A DNA stretch of 64,000 nt from Denitrovibrio acetiphilus DSM 12809 (GTDB lineage Bacteria; Chrysiogenota; Deferribacteres; Deferribacterales; Geovibrionaceae), in the NCBI RefSeq assembly GCF_000025725.1, contig NC_013943.1, forward strand, positions 124,001-188,000, in the 5' to 3' direction. The notes under the pieces are model-generated. The model ran no database searches. It was given only the letters and a program-made list of their open reading frames with translations, and was not told the origin of the DNA. Within the stretch, counting starts at the first letter, position 1; each line of letters opens with the position of its first letter. The position numbers were made by a program, and so were the translations under genes. Positions 8,614-18,504 of the stretch are shown here, in pieces.

Positions 8614-9260
8614 TATCTCAGCTCCAGTACAGAACCTTTCTGCGCACTTCCAGCGAACACTCTTATGTTGTCTTTGAGCATTGGGAGAAGTTTCTTTCCA
8701 TTGGCAAGCTGCTCCGGTGTCTCTGCCTTTGCGCAGAAGATACAGTTTGCAGTGTGGTTCGAATGCCGGAACATGCCGTCTTTGTGATTAATAAGCTTTG
8801 CCATTGTCTGGACAGTTATCCTGTCCCCCATATGCAGTCCGGTCAGACTGGTAAATATCTCACTCCGGTGGATATTTTCCTCTGATGCCGTCTGTCCGAT
8901 CAGGCTTATGTCGACAACGCCTATTGTGACAGTAGCAAACTTGGGGATAACAGGCTCATCTTTCTGCCAGCCTTTGAGCCTTTTGCATGCGGCTCCGTCA
9001 GCTTCCAGAAGCGTAATGTCGTATTCTTTCATCTTTTGCAGTAGTGTGTCCATGTCTGGTGCGAGAGCTTTTTCATCTTTTATCTGAACCAGATAGTCGA
9101 ATTCGTCATCTATCTGGTGTTTGCCCAGTCTCGTTGTAGTGCTTATCAGCGGTTTCATCCCTGCGGTTTTTATCTTGCCCGCAAGGAACTTCATCAGGGT
9201 TGTCTTTCCGCCAGCACCGATCACAGCGACAGTGTCGCCTCTGGTTATGTCAAATATCAT
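8610..9260 (-). CDS. yqeC: YqeC, putative selenium-dependent hydroxylase accessory protein
   Basis: 216 residues. VAVIGAGGKTTLMKFLAG is a P-loop-like segment, followed by LISTTTRLG and LLEADGAACKRLKGW, the pattern of the YqeC family. YqeC genes travel with yqeB and mocA beside molybdenum hydroxylases, mostly in organisms with selD; the exact reaction is not known. ATG at 9260 overlaps the hydroxylase large-subunit stop as ATGA, so the two are translationally coupled. Confidence 0.88.
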   Translation of the reverse strand: MIFDITRGDTVAVIGAGGKTTLMKFLAGKIKTAGMKPLISTTTRLGKHQIDDEFDYLVQIKDEKALAPDMDTLLQKMKEYDITLLEADGAACKRLKGWQKDEPVIPKFATVTIGVVDISLIGQTASEENIHRSEIFTSLTGLHMGDRITVQTMAKLINHKDGMFRHSNHTANCIFCAKAETPEQLANGKKLLPMLKDNIRVFAGSAQKGSVLELRY

Positions 9261-11548
9261 TTATTCAGCATTCCCATCAGAACTTTTTCCGGCGTTATGG
9301 GGAGAGTCCTGTGCCAGACGCCTGTTGCGTTGTATATTGCATGGGCTATGGCTGGGGCAGGGGTGTTGTTAACAACTTCTCCGATAGATTTTGCACCGTA
9401 TGGTCCGGTCGGTTCATTGCTCTCTTCAAAAGCCACTCTAATGTTCCGGATGTCCTTTCTGCATGGTATTTTGTAAGTCATGAAACTGTCAGAGACCATC
9501 CGTCCTGTGCCTGAGTGGACGACATCTTCGTAAAGTGCAAGCCCTATGCCCATTGCTGTACCGCCTTCGACCTGTATACGGGCAAGGCTTTTATTTATGA
9601 CAGTTCCGCAGTCTGCAACAACAACAAAGTCTGTAACTTCGCATTTGCCTGTCTGGAGGTCAACTTCCACCTCGGCAAAGCCAGCCATAAAAGGTGGAGG
9701 GGATGTGTCCCCGCCGAATGTGCCTCTTGCTATAAGCTGGTCTTTACCTGCGAAAGAAGCAAGTCTGGCTGCCAGCTCGTCAAGGGTAAGGCTTTTATCC
9801 CCGTCAGTTATTATTTTGCCATCGTACGAGAGCAAGTCTTTTTCTGTTCCGAGGAATTTCGCTCCGGCTTCGAGTATCTGCCTGCGCATATCTTCACATG
9901 CCTTTATAACTGCATTTCCCGTCACATACGTTCCGCTTGAAGCATAAGCTCCGGGGTCGTATGGAGCTATGTCCAGATTGTCAGAGACATTTACTATTTT
10001 GTCTATGTCAACTTCGAGAACTTCTGCAGCCATCTGGCTCAGTATGGTATCTGAACCCTGCCCCATGTCGGACGCAGAGTGTATCAGCGTAAAATAGCCG
10101 TCATCATTCAGTTTGACTATGACCGTTGCTGTATCTATCTTTGCAATACCAGAGCCCTGCATGGTCACAGCCATACCGTAGCCTCTGACTTTTGTACTGC
10201 TTATTTTTACGGCGGGATATTTTTTGTCCCAGCCTATCATTTCCTTACCTGTTTTTATGCATTGCTGAAGAGTACTGCTTGCCAGTTGTGCGGGGTTTCC
10301 CGGTTCAGAGCCGTCAAGCTTAGGGTGTTTGTCCCCTTGTTTTATAAGGTTTTTGAGACGGAGTTCCGCAGGGTCTATCTTCAGTTTTGCAGCCAGCTCG
10401 TTTACTGCTGTTTCCTGTGCGAATGTCCCCTGTGTTGCTCCGTATCCTCGCAGAGCTCCGCCGGGCATTTTGTTTGTATATAGTGCGTGCCCGTAATATC
10501 TGCCGGCTTTTGCCTTAGAGTACATCGGCAGGGTTTTGTGCCCCACCACAAAGAAAACTGTAGGGGAGTGTTCGCCGTGTGCTCCTGCATCGGCTAGCCC
10601 ATGTATGTCCATTACCTTTATCGTACCGTCTTTGGCTGCGCCGAGTCTCACATCAAGACGCATAGCGTGCCTGCTTGTGGTTGTGCTGAAAGTTTCATTG
10701 CGGGTGTAGACAATCTTTGACGGTTTTTTGGTGAGCCATGTTACAACAGCGGGGAACATCTCAACGCTTGCTGTCTGTTTCCCGCCGAAACCGCCCCCCA
10801 GACGAGGCTTTATTATTTTGATCTTACTTTTTGGTATATCCAGTATCTTTGAGAGATGTCTGCGCACATGAAAGGGAACCTGCGTAGAGCTCATAATCTG
10901 CAGTCTGCCGTTGTGGTCAATGCTTGCTGTAGCTCTGTAGGTCTCCATCATGCAGTGACCCTGTGCCTGTGTTCTGTATGTGCTTTCTATTACGGCATCA
11001 GAGCTGTCGAGTTCCTTATCGATGTCGCCATATTCAGTGTACGATGTTGATGCAACGTTCCTTTCCGGTTGGCTTCCTATGTCGAAGTTAGTGTGAACAT
11101 CGCAGTTATGAACCCTGACAGGATTGTCCAGAGCAGTGTCGAGGTCAAGAACAGCTTCGAGCACTTTATACGTTACCTCGATAAGCCCGAGCGCTTTGAT
11201 TGCTGTTTTTTCATCTACGGCGGCTACAACTGCTACTTCGTCACCGACGTACCGGAGCGTCTTGCTGAGAAAGCTTCTGTCATAAGGCGAAGGTTCGGGG
11301 TACGACTGTCCCGCAAGGGTAAACTTGATATCTGTGGTGTTCTTATATGTCAGTACACATTCCACTCCGGCGAGAGCTTCTGCTTTCGATGTGTCTATAT
11401 TCTTTATCTCTGCGTGCGGGTGAGGGCTTCGGAGTATTTTTATTGTCAGCGCATTGTTGTTTATGTCCAGATCGCTTGTGTAAGCGGGAGTCCCCTTTAC
11501 AAGTTCTATGCCGTCGATCTTGGGCACCTGTTTGCCTATATATCGCAT
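9257..11548 (-). CDS. xdhA: Xanthine dehydrogenase-family molybdopterin-binding large subunit
   Basis: 763 residues, close to the E. coli XdhA length. MRYIGKQVPKIDGIELVKG opens the aldehyde oxidase/xanthine dehydrogenase a/b hammerhead domain. PRLGGGFGGKQ and MPGGALRGYGATQGTFAQE bind the molybdopterin, and GPYGAKSIGEVVNN near the C-terminus contains the catalytic Glu. ATG at 11548 has GGAGG seven bases upstream and overlaps the 2Fe-2S gene; an open frame reaches further upstream but lacks family similarity. A purine substrate is suggested by the adjacent purine permease, and selenium use by yqeB/yqeC; neither is proven by sequence. Confidence 0.9.
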   Translation of the reverse strand: MRYIGKQVPKIDGIELVKGTPAYTSDLDINNNALTIKILRSPHPHAEIKNIDTSKAEALAGVECVLTYKNTTDIKFTLAGQSYPEPSPYDRSFLSKTLRYVGDEVAVVAAVDEKTAIKALGLIEVTYKVLEAVLDLDTALDNPVRVHNCDVHTNFDIGSQPERNVASTSYTEYGDIDKELDSSDAVIESTYRTQAQGHCMMETYRATASIDHNGRLQIMSSTQVPFHVRRHLSKILDIPKSKIKIIKPRLGGGFGGKQTASVEMFPAVVTWLTKKPSKIVYTRNETFSTTTSRHAMRLDVRLGAAKDGTIKVMDIHGLADAGAHGEHSPTVFFVVGHKTLPMYSKAKAGRYYGHALYTNKMPGGALRGYGATQGTFAQETAVNELAAKLKIDPAELRLKNLIKQGDKHPKLDGSEPGNPAQLASSTLQQCIKTGKEMIGWDKKYPAVKISSTKVRGYGMAVTMQGSGIAKIDTATVIVKLNDDGYFTLIHSASDMGQGSDTILSQMAAEVLEVDIDKIVNVSDNLDIAPYDPGAYASSGTYVTGNAVIKACEDMRRQILEAGAKFLGTEKDLLSYDGKIITDGDKSLTLDELAARLASFAGKDQLIARGTFGGDTSPPPFMAGFAEVEVDLQTGKCEVTDFVVVADCGTVINKSLARIQVEGGTAMGIGLALYEDVVHSGTGRMVSDSFMTYKIPCRKDIRNIRVAFEESNEPTGPYGAKSIGEVVNNTPAPAIAHAIYNATGVWHRTLPITPEKVLMGMLNK

Positions 11549-11997
11549 TTGCAAGCCTCCAGATATTTCATGACAGCTCTTGTCTGCCCCATATAACCAG
11601 TGCATCTGCAAAGGTTTCCGGACAGGTAGTGTTTAACATCTTCTTCTGTGGGGTCTGCCAGCTCACGTTTCATGGCGAGAACTGTCATTGTAAATCCCGG
11701 TGAGCAGAATCCGCACTGTTCTGCACCCTCTGCAACCATATATTTTGCAAATTCCTCTGCCTCTTTCTGAACACCCTCTATGGTTGTGAGCTCAGAACCT
11801 TCTGCTCTGGGAGCAGGGACACAGCATGAGAGCACAGGGCGTTCATTCATCCATATCGTACAAAGACCGCAGGAGCCTGTGTCGCAACCTTCCTTTAGCC
11901 CGAGGTATCCGTGTCTGCGCAGTACAGTTGAAAGCTGTTCCCCTGCGTCACAGTCGAGAGTAACTTCCCTGCCGTTTATATAGGTTTTAAACTGCAT
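11536..11997 (-). CDS. Xanthine dehydrogenase-family 2Fe-2S subunit
   Basis: 153 residues from ATG 11997, the normal length for a separate small subunit (E. coli XdhC type). The first 2Fe-2S cluster uses CDTGSCGLC plus a later Cys in RPVLSC. The second uses CGFCSPGF and CRCTGY. GAGGAGG lies six bases before the ATG; a longer open frame to 12120 runs into the FAD gene and is not used. It relays electrons from the molybdenum site to the FAD subunit. It overlaps the FAD gene by 11 bases and the large subunit by 13. Confidence 0.93.
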   Translation of the reverse strand: MQFKTYINGREVTLDCDAGEQLSTVLRRHGYLGLKEGCDTGSCGLCTIWMNERPVLSCCVPAPRAEGSELTTIEGVQKEAEEFAKYMVAEGAEQCGFCSPGFTMTVLAMKRELADPTEEDVKHYLSGNLCRCTGYMGQTRAVMKYLEACKCDI

Positions 11998-12772
11998 TGA
12001 TAGCCTCCTCGCCTGCACGCTGTACGATTGCTTTGCATATTGCCTTACGGTAATCAGCGGAACCTCTGGTATTATCGCCGAAGATGAGTTCTGCCGCCGC
12101 TGCTCTGCCTGTATCCTCAAAGCTTCTGCCGGAGTTCAGCACATCTTCCGCCTCCGGAGCACGAACGGCTTTTTGCGGTCGGGCGCCTACGAATATCTTA
12201 TAGTCACCGTTTTTTATCCCGACTGCAGCATTTAATATGGCATAGTCTGTTTCAGAATGTCTCATAGAAGCAAACCCTGCCTTCTGACCATTTTTAGGTA
12301 TAGATATCTTTTCGACTACGTCTCTTATAGCCTTTTCGGTCATATATTTTTCAAGGCTTATCTTGCCGCTTTCTGCAAAGTGGATGTTGGTCTCCAGTGC
12401 CATCAGTACAGGCAGGATGTCAGAAAACGGATACCTCCCTGCAACTGTTCCGCCAAGGGTGACAACATTGCGGAGTTGAACTCCGACAATACCCTCTGTG
12501 CTTTTTCGCAGTGCCGAGCCGTATGTTCGCTCAATAAGGCTGCTGGTTTCAATGTCACGAAGGGGTGTCATTGCTCCAATTTCTATGGTGGTGGGTGTTT
12601 CAGTTATGTAGGATAGGCTTAAGAGTGATAGGTCTATGGCTGTGGAAATCTTTTTTCTGCCTAAACGCAAATATCCGCATCCGCCGAGAATACATGCCGC
12701 CTTGTCTTTTCTGAGTATATCGGAGGCCTCATACAGTGAAGAAACTCTGACATACCTGTCGATGTTCATCAT
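11987..12772 (-). CDS. Xanthine dehydrogenase-family FAD-binding subunit
   Basis: 261 residues of the CoxM/XdhB FAD domain family: ACILGGCGYLRLG near residue 25 corresponds to the pyrophosphate-binding loop, IEIGAMTPLRDIE and LRNVVTLGGTVAGRYPFSD to the second FAD-contact region. It starts the hydroxylase operon, at ATG 12772 or 12769; a weak GGA-type site precedes them. In this family the FAD passes electrons to NAD+ or another acceptor. Confidence 0.9.
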   Translation of the reverse strand: MMNIDRYVRVSSLYEASDILRKDKAACILGGCGYLRLGRKKISTAIDLSLLSLSYITETPTTIEIGAMTPLRDIETSSLIERTYGSALRKSTEGIVGVQLRNVVTLGGTVAGRYPFSDILPVLMALETNIHFAESGKISLEKYMTEKAIRDVVEKISIPKNGQKAGFASMRHSETDYAILNAAVGIKNGDYKIFVGARPQKAVRAPEAEDVLNSGRSFEDTGRAAAAELIFGDNTRGSADYRKAICKAIVQRAGEEAINAV

Positions 12773-12841
12773 ATTATTATCCGTTTCAAGTTATTTGGAG
12801 TTTTTATAATATATTGAAATGTACATCTGTGGCAATAAAAG

Positions 12842-12869
12842 ATGCCCCCGCCTTTGACAACAGGGGCAT
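12842..12869 (-). terminator. Rho-independent terminator after the purine permease gene
   Basis: ATGCCCC and GGGGCAT pair (7 bp) around a 14-base loop, followed on the minus strand by CTTTTATT. It sits just after the permease stop and before the hydroxylase FAD gene, so the two units are probably transcribed separately. Confidence 0.7.
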
Positions 12870-12876
12870 AAGTTGT

Positions 12877-14180
12877 TTATTTCTTTACAGGTTTTTCTGC
12901 GGGAAGAATCAGATTCAGTACGAGAGCTATTATACCAGTGATAACGATACCGGAACCTCCGAATATCATTTTCACCTCTTCAGGAAATATTTTAAGTGCT
13001 TCCGGTACGGATCCAAGCCCGAAACCGAGCCCGAGAGCAACTGCTACTATTATAGAGTTTTTGCTGCACATACGTTCTTTCGTTACCAGGCTCATACCGC
13101 TGACAGCTATCATGGAAAAGACGATGACCATTGCACCGCCGAGGACACTGTTCGGAACCATTGCGAATACTGCGCCAAATTTAGGGAATAATCCGCTGAT
13201 GATAAGTATCGCAGCGCCCACACCAACAACATATCTGCTCATTACTTTAGTCAGAGCTACTATGCCGACGTTCTGGCTGAAAGATGTGTTTGGCATAGCA
13301 TTAAAGCACGCAGCAAAGATACTGCCCACACCGTCTGCCATGACACCGCCCCGGAAAGCTCTTTATCGGTAGCCTCTCTTCCTGCGCCCCCCATAGTTAC
13401 GCCGCTTATGTCGCCCACTGTCTCGACAGTGGTCACAACATACATAAGGCACATTGCAACAACAGCATCCATATGAAATTCGATACCGTACTGAAACGGC
13501 ATCGGGAAGCTGAAAAGAGCAGCATTGGAGATGATATCAAAGTTAAGTTTGCCCATGAAAAAGGCGACAATATATCCGACAATGATACCTATCAGTATGG
13601 ATGATACGCTTGTAAGACCTCTTGTGAACTGTTTGAAGAACAAAATAGTAATGAGAACGATAAACCCCAGAGCGAGGTTGCTGGCAGAGCCGAAGTCGGG
13701 AGCCTTTACACCGCCCGCAAAATACTGAATGCCGACAGGCAGGAGTGAAAGTCCTATAGACAGAAGAACTGTCCCTGTCACAACCGGAGGGAATAGTTTT
13801 CGCAGCGGTTTAAGAAAAGCACCTAGAAAGATCTCTACGAATCCGCCTAAAAGAGATGCACCGAGGATCCCTGAAAGACCGTGCATCTTTCCGATTGCTA
13901 TGGCTGTCGGGACGAAGCCGAAACTTGTCCCCTGCACTATAGGCAGCTTTGCTCCGATGCGCCCTATAGGATATACCTGAACCATTGTTGCCACACCTGA
14001 TGCGAACATTGCGCACTGTATCAGGAATGTTTTTTCCTGTGGCGGCAGTTTCAGAACACCTGCAATGATGATGATAGGGGTGATATTACCTACAAACATG
14101 GCAAGTACGTGCTGGAACCCGAGGGGAACTGCCTCCTTTAAAGGCGGTTTTCCGTCAAGCTCAAAAGCTGATTTACTCAT
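12877..14180 (-). pseudogene. NCS2 xanthine/uracil permease, frameshifted
   Basis: Two frames together make one nucleobase:cation symporter-2 protein. The first (13260-14180) gives PPLKEAVPLGFQHVLAMF, IVQGTSFGFVPTAIAIG and FLGAFLKPLRKLFPPVVTG, then loses similarity after about residue 276. The second (12877-13341) resumes with MADGVGSIFAACFNAMPNTS, the conserved region that follows. At the join the plus strand has four C (13349-13352). One more base there would restore ELSGGVMADG and a 434-residue protein, a normal family length. As given the gene cannot make a full transporter without slippage. It may be a true mutation or a one-base sequence error. The substrate is probably xanthine or uric acid, given the adjacent hydroxylase. 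Confidence 0.85.
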
Positions 14181-14331
14181 GAGTTTCTCCTGAGAATGAA
14201 TGAATTTATAGCCTGAATTGCTATTTTAACTTTTACAAGTCAAATAGGTATCATATAGTAAGATCATTTACAAGTTATAGAAATGTAGAAAATTTCAATC
14301 GGCAGGTTCAGCATTAAGAGCGGCGGGGCTG

Positions 14332-16974
14332 TCATGGGGCAGAGTGTTCTACTCTGTTTCTACCGTTTGCTTTTGCACGGTAAAGCAGTTTGTCTGCCTG
14401 TGCATACAGTTCGTTTGTGCAGTGAATGTCTCCGGCATATTTCGACAGCAGACCTATCGATATTGTTACAACATTGCTTGTGTCAGAGGTTTCATGAGGT
14501 ATTGCAAGTGCTTCGACATTCGATCTGATCCTTTCTGCAATGTTCTCGGCATGTTTTGCCCCTGCTGTTTTGTAGAGGATACCGAACTCTTCGCCGCCAA
14601 GCCTGAAACATGTGTCGTCAGCTCTCTGCATTGTTCCTGCGATGCACTTTGCGACCTTGCGGAGTGTTTCATCCCCTTTCTGGTGTCCATATGTGTCGTT
14701 GTATTGCTTAAAGTTATCCAGATCAAGGATTATAAAATTAGTCAGTTCGTTATGCCTTTTGGCGTAGTTGATGAATTTGGGATATATGTCGTTGAAGTGC
14801 CTGCGGTTAAAAATCCCCGTCAATCCGTCAGTGATAGATATCTGTTCAATGATCTTCTTATCAGTGATGTCCTGCGCGATCGAAGTGTATCCGCTGATAC
14901 TGCCCTGACTGTTAAACATTGGGGCAACGCTTGACTGAACCCAGTATGTTCTGCCGTTTTTACTCAGGTTTTTTATCTCTCCGCGCCATTCGCCTCCTGA
15001 GTTTATCTGGTTTAAAACTGTATCCATTTCGTACTCATTTATATCGCTATGTCTGAGTATCCTGTGGCTTTTACCGATGAGCTCATCAGCTGTGTAGCCT
15101 GAAATTCTGCAAAATGCATCAGAAACACCGGTATACCTGCCTTCATTATCTGTTGTACAGGAGATTATATGCTTATCTATCAGCTCCATATGGTCTTTGA
15201 GCTGTTTTTCTGACTGTTTTACTGTTGTAATATCTTTTGCGGTGACAAGAAATCTTTTCCTGTCCGGCATCATAACAAAAGACATGTTGACTATGACCTT
15301 TTCACCGTTCTTTTTGATATATATTTTTTCAAAGTTATCAAGGTGTCCGTGTTTAGTCAGATGACTCAGCACTTTTGATGATTTCTGTATATTTTCTTTT
15401 GCCGTTATTTTCATACAGGTCAGGTTAAAAAGCTCTTTTCTGGAGTAACCTGTAAGTTTTTCATATGTCCTGTTAAAGAAAATGAAATTAGTATCCAGAT
15501 CCATGATGGCAATTCCGTCCATAGATGTGTTGAAGACAGCTTCAAGCTCGTTTTTCTGCTGTAATAATGAGTTTTCCAGCAGTTTTTTTCTGCTTATATC
15601 CTCTGCTATGCCAATGAACCCTGTAAGAGTGCCGTCATCATCTTCAAGTTTTGTTATATGCAGACTGACAGGGAATTCATGACCGTCTTTTGTCATGAAG
15701 GTTTGCTCATTGCCGGCTGCGCCCTCGTTTAATATGTTGGTTATCATGGTTTCAAAGATTTGTGCAGGGCTGCTGTCACAAAAGGTATTTGAGTTTTTGC
15801 TGAGTATGCTTTCATTGGGCTTGTGAAATATCAATGGTGTACTGATTCCCACAATATCACTCTTTTTATATCCAAGCATTTGCTCAGCTTTTCTATTGAA
15901 CAGCGTGATTCTTCCATCTTTTTTTGTTGCAATGACCGCATGGGCTGTATTGTCGAGAATGAGCTGAAGGAACTTTTTGTTATCACGGAGTTTTCTGTTG
16001 GAGTTATCCAGTGCCGCAATGATCTTCTTAAATCCGAAATTGATGATAAGCAGTATTACTGTCATGAGGGAAGCAAGGATAATCCCCAGCTTTTCAAGAG
16101 TGTTTCGGAAATCCATTTCGGCTTTGGTGATATTATGAAAAAAGATGGCTTTTGCGGCGACATTGCTGTTTAGATCATGTATGTCAAAGGAGTAAATATC
16201 AATTGTCTCTCCTCCGGTATGCATATGCAGATATGCAGGGAAGTTGTAGTGTCTCTTTTTTAAGTTATTCAGCAGAATACGGTTGTTTGATGTTTTGTAC
16301 TGAAGAACAAACTGACCAATCTCAAAACCTGAATTTTCCCTGTATAGATTCAGTAGATTTTTTCTGACAAAAAGTGCGCCTCTGAGTCCGTTCATATAGT
16401 TCATGTCATTCAAAAAGATATCAGGACGTGACCCTATCTCAAGCGCTCCTATATATTGATTATTATAAAAAATCGGTGTGACTGTTCGGTATGAAAGGGA
16501 GTATTTGCCTGCTTCAAAGCCGGATATTGTCTTTTGTTCAGTATGAACCCGTTTTATCATGGAGTTTATGTCAGATGAATTGTCACCGTATCTGTCCGGA
16601 CGCTGCATACGGAGAAAGCATTTACCGTCAGGAGTATGGAAATTCATAATGTTCAGATACGGGTTTTCGCTTCTGAGGGTATGCCAGCGCCCTGCAATCA
16701 GACTGTATAGTTTTTCTCTATCCCTTTCTGCAAGTGCTTGTTTGACACCAAATGAGCTGATATTAGCTTTTGACCTGCTTTTGTAAAAATTCTGGTGGCG
16801 TTCCAGAAGCTTTGAAAAGATTGTTTTGACATTATCGTAATAGTTGAACTCTAAAGCTTCAAGTTTCTTCTTTTGGTCGATATATACGATACCTATCAAT
16901 ATCACAGAAAAAGCAATGAGCATGCAGGTTACAAAAAGCAGGGTTTTATTTTTTGTACTTAATTTATTGATCAT
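14332..16974 (-). CDS. Membrane diguanylate cyclase with Cache sensor and three PAS domains
   Basis: 880 residues. A membrane helix at about 11-31 and another near 292-312 enclose a periplasmic region of about 255 residues that looks like a double Cache domain (ISGFEAGKYSLSYRTVTPIF). Three PAS domains follow (about 330-455, 470-590, 595-720) and a GGDEF domain from about 725. The active-site motif is GGEEF from Gly793, with an RxxD inhibitory site (RADD) five residues before it, so the enzyme is probably active and product-inhibited. It should make c-di-GMP in response to a periplasmic ligand or cytoplasmic PAS signal; the signal is unknown. It is a single gene with its own upstream gap. Confidence 0.92.
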   Translation of the reverse strand: MINKLSTKNKTLLFVTCMLIAFSVILIGIVYIDQKKKLEALEFNYYDNVKTIFSKLLERHQNFYKSRSKANISSFGVKQALAERDREKLYSLIAGRWHTLRSENPYLNIMNFHTPDGKCFLRMQRPDRYGDNSSDINSMIKRVHTEQKTISGFEAGKYSLSYRTVTPIFYNNQYIGALEIGSRPDIFLNDMNYMNGLRGALFVRKNLLNLYRENSGFEIGQFVLQYKTSNNRILLNNLKKRHYNFPAYLHMHTGGETIDIYSFDIHDLNSNVAAKAIFFHNITKAEMDFRNTLEKLGIILASLMTVILLIINFGFKKIIAALDNSNRKLRDNKKFLQLILDNTAHAVIATKKDGRITLFNRKAEQMLGYKKSDIVGISTPLIFHKPNESILSKNSNTFCDSSPAQIFETMITNILNEGAAGNEQTFMTKDGHEFPVSLHITKLEDDDGTLTGFIGIAEDISRKKLLENSLLQQKNELEAVFNTSMDGIAIMDLDTNFIFFNRTYEKLTGYSRKELFNLTCMKITAKENIQKSSKVLSHLTKHGHLDNFEKIYIKKNGEKVIVNMSFVMMPDRKRFLVTAKDITTVKQSEKQLKDHMELIDKHIISCTTDNEGRYTGVSDAFCRISGYTADELIGKSHRILRHSDINEYEMDTVLNQINSGGEWRGEIKNLSKNGRTYWVQSSVAPMFNSQGSISGYTSIAQDITDKKIIEQISITDGLTGIFNRRHFNDIYPKFINYAKRHNELTNFIILDLDNFKQYNDTYGHQKGDETLRKVAKCIAGTMQRADDTCFRLGGEEFGILYKTAGAKHAENIAERIRSNVEALAIPHETSDTSNVVTISIGLLSKYAGDIHCTNELYAQADKLLYRAKANGRNRVEHSAP

Positions 16975-17112
16975 CCATATTTCCAGTTTGCATAATACAG
17001 ATTATGATTAACAATTAATACACTTATAAATGATAGTATATACACCTATGGTGGAGTGGGTTCCTCGGATGTTTTTATGTCGTGAAAAAAGAGAAATAAG
17101 CTGAAAAAGAAT

Positions 17113-17138
17113 CTCCGATGCCTGTGCAGACACCGGAG
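17113..17138 (-). terminator. Rho-independent terminator after nhaA
   Basis: On the minus strand CTCCG and CGGAG close a stem that continues inward through GTGTCT/AGGCAT pairing (two wobbles), 11 bp in all with a 4-base loop. It is followed by ATTCTTTTTC and lies 21 bases beyond the nhaA stop. Confidence 0.8.
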
Positions 17139-17158
17139 GGAATGCCAAAGATGCGTTA

Positions 17159-18481
17159 TTAAGTGTTTTCGCTTGATCCGGCTTTTCTCAATATAAAATA
17201 TCCTGCGATGCCCGCTATCACTGATGCTGAAAGTATGGATATTTTTGCTCCGTTCATATCCGCAGAGTCGAATGCCATGGATGCTATAAATATTGACATC
17301 GTCAGACCTATCCCTGCAAGTAAAGCCGCCCCGAGAAGGTGCAGCCTTGTGATCTCTTTCGGCAGTGATATCAGTTTGAAGTGCTCGCCAAGTTTTACAA
17401 AAGAGATTATTCCGACAGGTTTGCCTATCAGCAGACCGAATATTATCCCCAGCCCTACAGGGCTTAAGATACTGCCTAATGCGGAAGAGTCTATCGTTAC
17501 GCCTGTATTGGCAAAAGCAAAAAGAGGCATGATTATAAATGCGGAGAATCCGTGAAGGTTATATTCAAGCCTGCTCATAGGGTTATAGACGGAAAGGCAG
17601 GCGTGAATTATTTTGTTCAGTGTGTGCTTCTGGCACTTTGTTGGGATCTCTGATTTGGGTATATTTTGACAATTTGCAAGTTCTGCCTGAAATATCCTCA
17701 TAGAGCGGTTAAAAACATTAAAAGGAATTTTTGGCTCACTCGGGATGAACAGCGCCAGAATAACTCCTGCAACTGTTGCGTGTATACCGGACTTCAGGAA
17801 GAAATACCATAACATCGTACCGACAATGAGATAAGCCATTATGGAGCGCACACGACCTATATTCATAATAAAGAGAAGTATGATGATACCCGCAGCATAT
17901 GCCAGATAGACTATGTTCAGTCCGCTTGTATAGAAAACGGCTATCACGATAACTGCTATCATGTCATCCACAACTGCCAGTGATGTTATGAATATTTTTA
18001 TCTGAACCGGGACTCTGCTGCCGAGAAGAGCCATGATCCCTATGGCAAAAGCGATGTCCGTCGCCATCGGAACGCCCCATCCGTCCGGATTGCCTCCATT
18101 TCTGTTCAGTGCAAAGTAAATAAGAGCAGGCACAACAGCACCGCCCACTGCCGCGATAAAAGGCAGCAGCGCCTGACGTACGCTGGAGAGATCGCCTATA
18201 AGCACCTCCCGCTTGATCTCCAGACCGATTACAAGAAAAAACAGACCCATAAGCCCGTCATTTATCCAGTGGTGTGCGGATTTATATAGGGTGAATTCTC
18301 CTAAGGCAAAGCCCAGCTCTGTCTTCCACAGATTATGATACCAGCCTGCATACGGGGAATTAGCCAGAATGATTGCAGCAGCCATGGAGAAGAGCATGAT
18401 AATACTGCTGGAGGACTGGTTTTTGAAAAACTGGGTTGTCGGGTCGATTGCGATGGTTCTGAAAGCCTGATTAATTGTCAT
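17159..18481 (-). CDS. nhaA: NhaA-family Na+/H+ antiporter
   Basis: 440 residues, slightly longer than E. coli NhaA (388). Family marks include NDGLMGLFFLVIGLEIKRE, PMATDIAFAIGIMALLGSRV and FITSLAVVDDMIAV, whose paired Asp residues are the ion-binding site, and GLLIGKPVGI. About 11-12 membrane segments. It expels Na+ (or Li+) in exchange for protons and matters most at alkaline pH or high salt. Start ATG 18481 has GAGGT six bases upstream. It is a single gene with its own promoter and terminator. Unusually, its leader contains a yybP-ykoY-type RNA (18546-18652). Confidence 0.95.
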   Translation of the reverse strand: MTINQAFRTIAIDPTTQFFKNQSSSSIIMLFSMAAAIILANSPYAGWYHNLWKTELGFALGEFTLYKSAHHWINDGLMGLFFLVIGLEIKREVLIGDLSSVRQALLPFIAAVGGAVVPALIYFALNRNGGNPDGWGVPMATDIAFAIGIMALLGSRVPVQIKIFITSLAVVDDMIAVIVIAVFYTSGLNIVYLAYAAGIIILLFIMNIGRVRSIMAYLIVGTMLWYFFLKSGIHATVAGVILALFIPSEPKIPFNVFNRSMRIFQAELANCQNIPKSEIPTKCQKHTLNKIIHACLSVYNPMSRLEYNLHGFSAFIIMPLFAFANTGVTIDSSALGSILSPVGLGIIFGLLIGKPVGIISFVKLGEHFKLISLPKEITRLHLLGAALLAGIGLTMSIFIASMAFDSADMNGAKISILSASVIAGIAGYFILRKAGSSENT

Positions 18482-18504
18482 ATCTACCTCACTATTTTAT
18501 TATA

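Noticed and set aside
11549-11611. N-terminal extension of the hydroxylase large subunit
   Set aside because: It lies in the 2Fe-2S gene, has no family similarity, and a good ribosome binding site serves the ATG at 11548.
11998-12120. N-terminal extension of the 2Fe-2S subunit
   Set aside because: It overlaps the FAD gene, lacks similarity, and the ATG at 11997 has a strong site.
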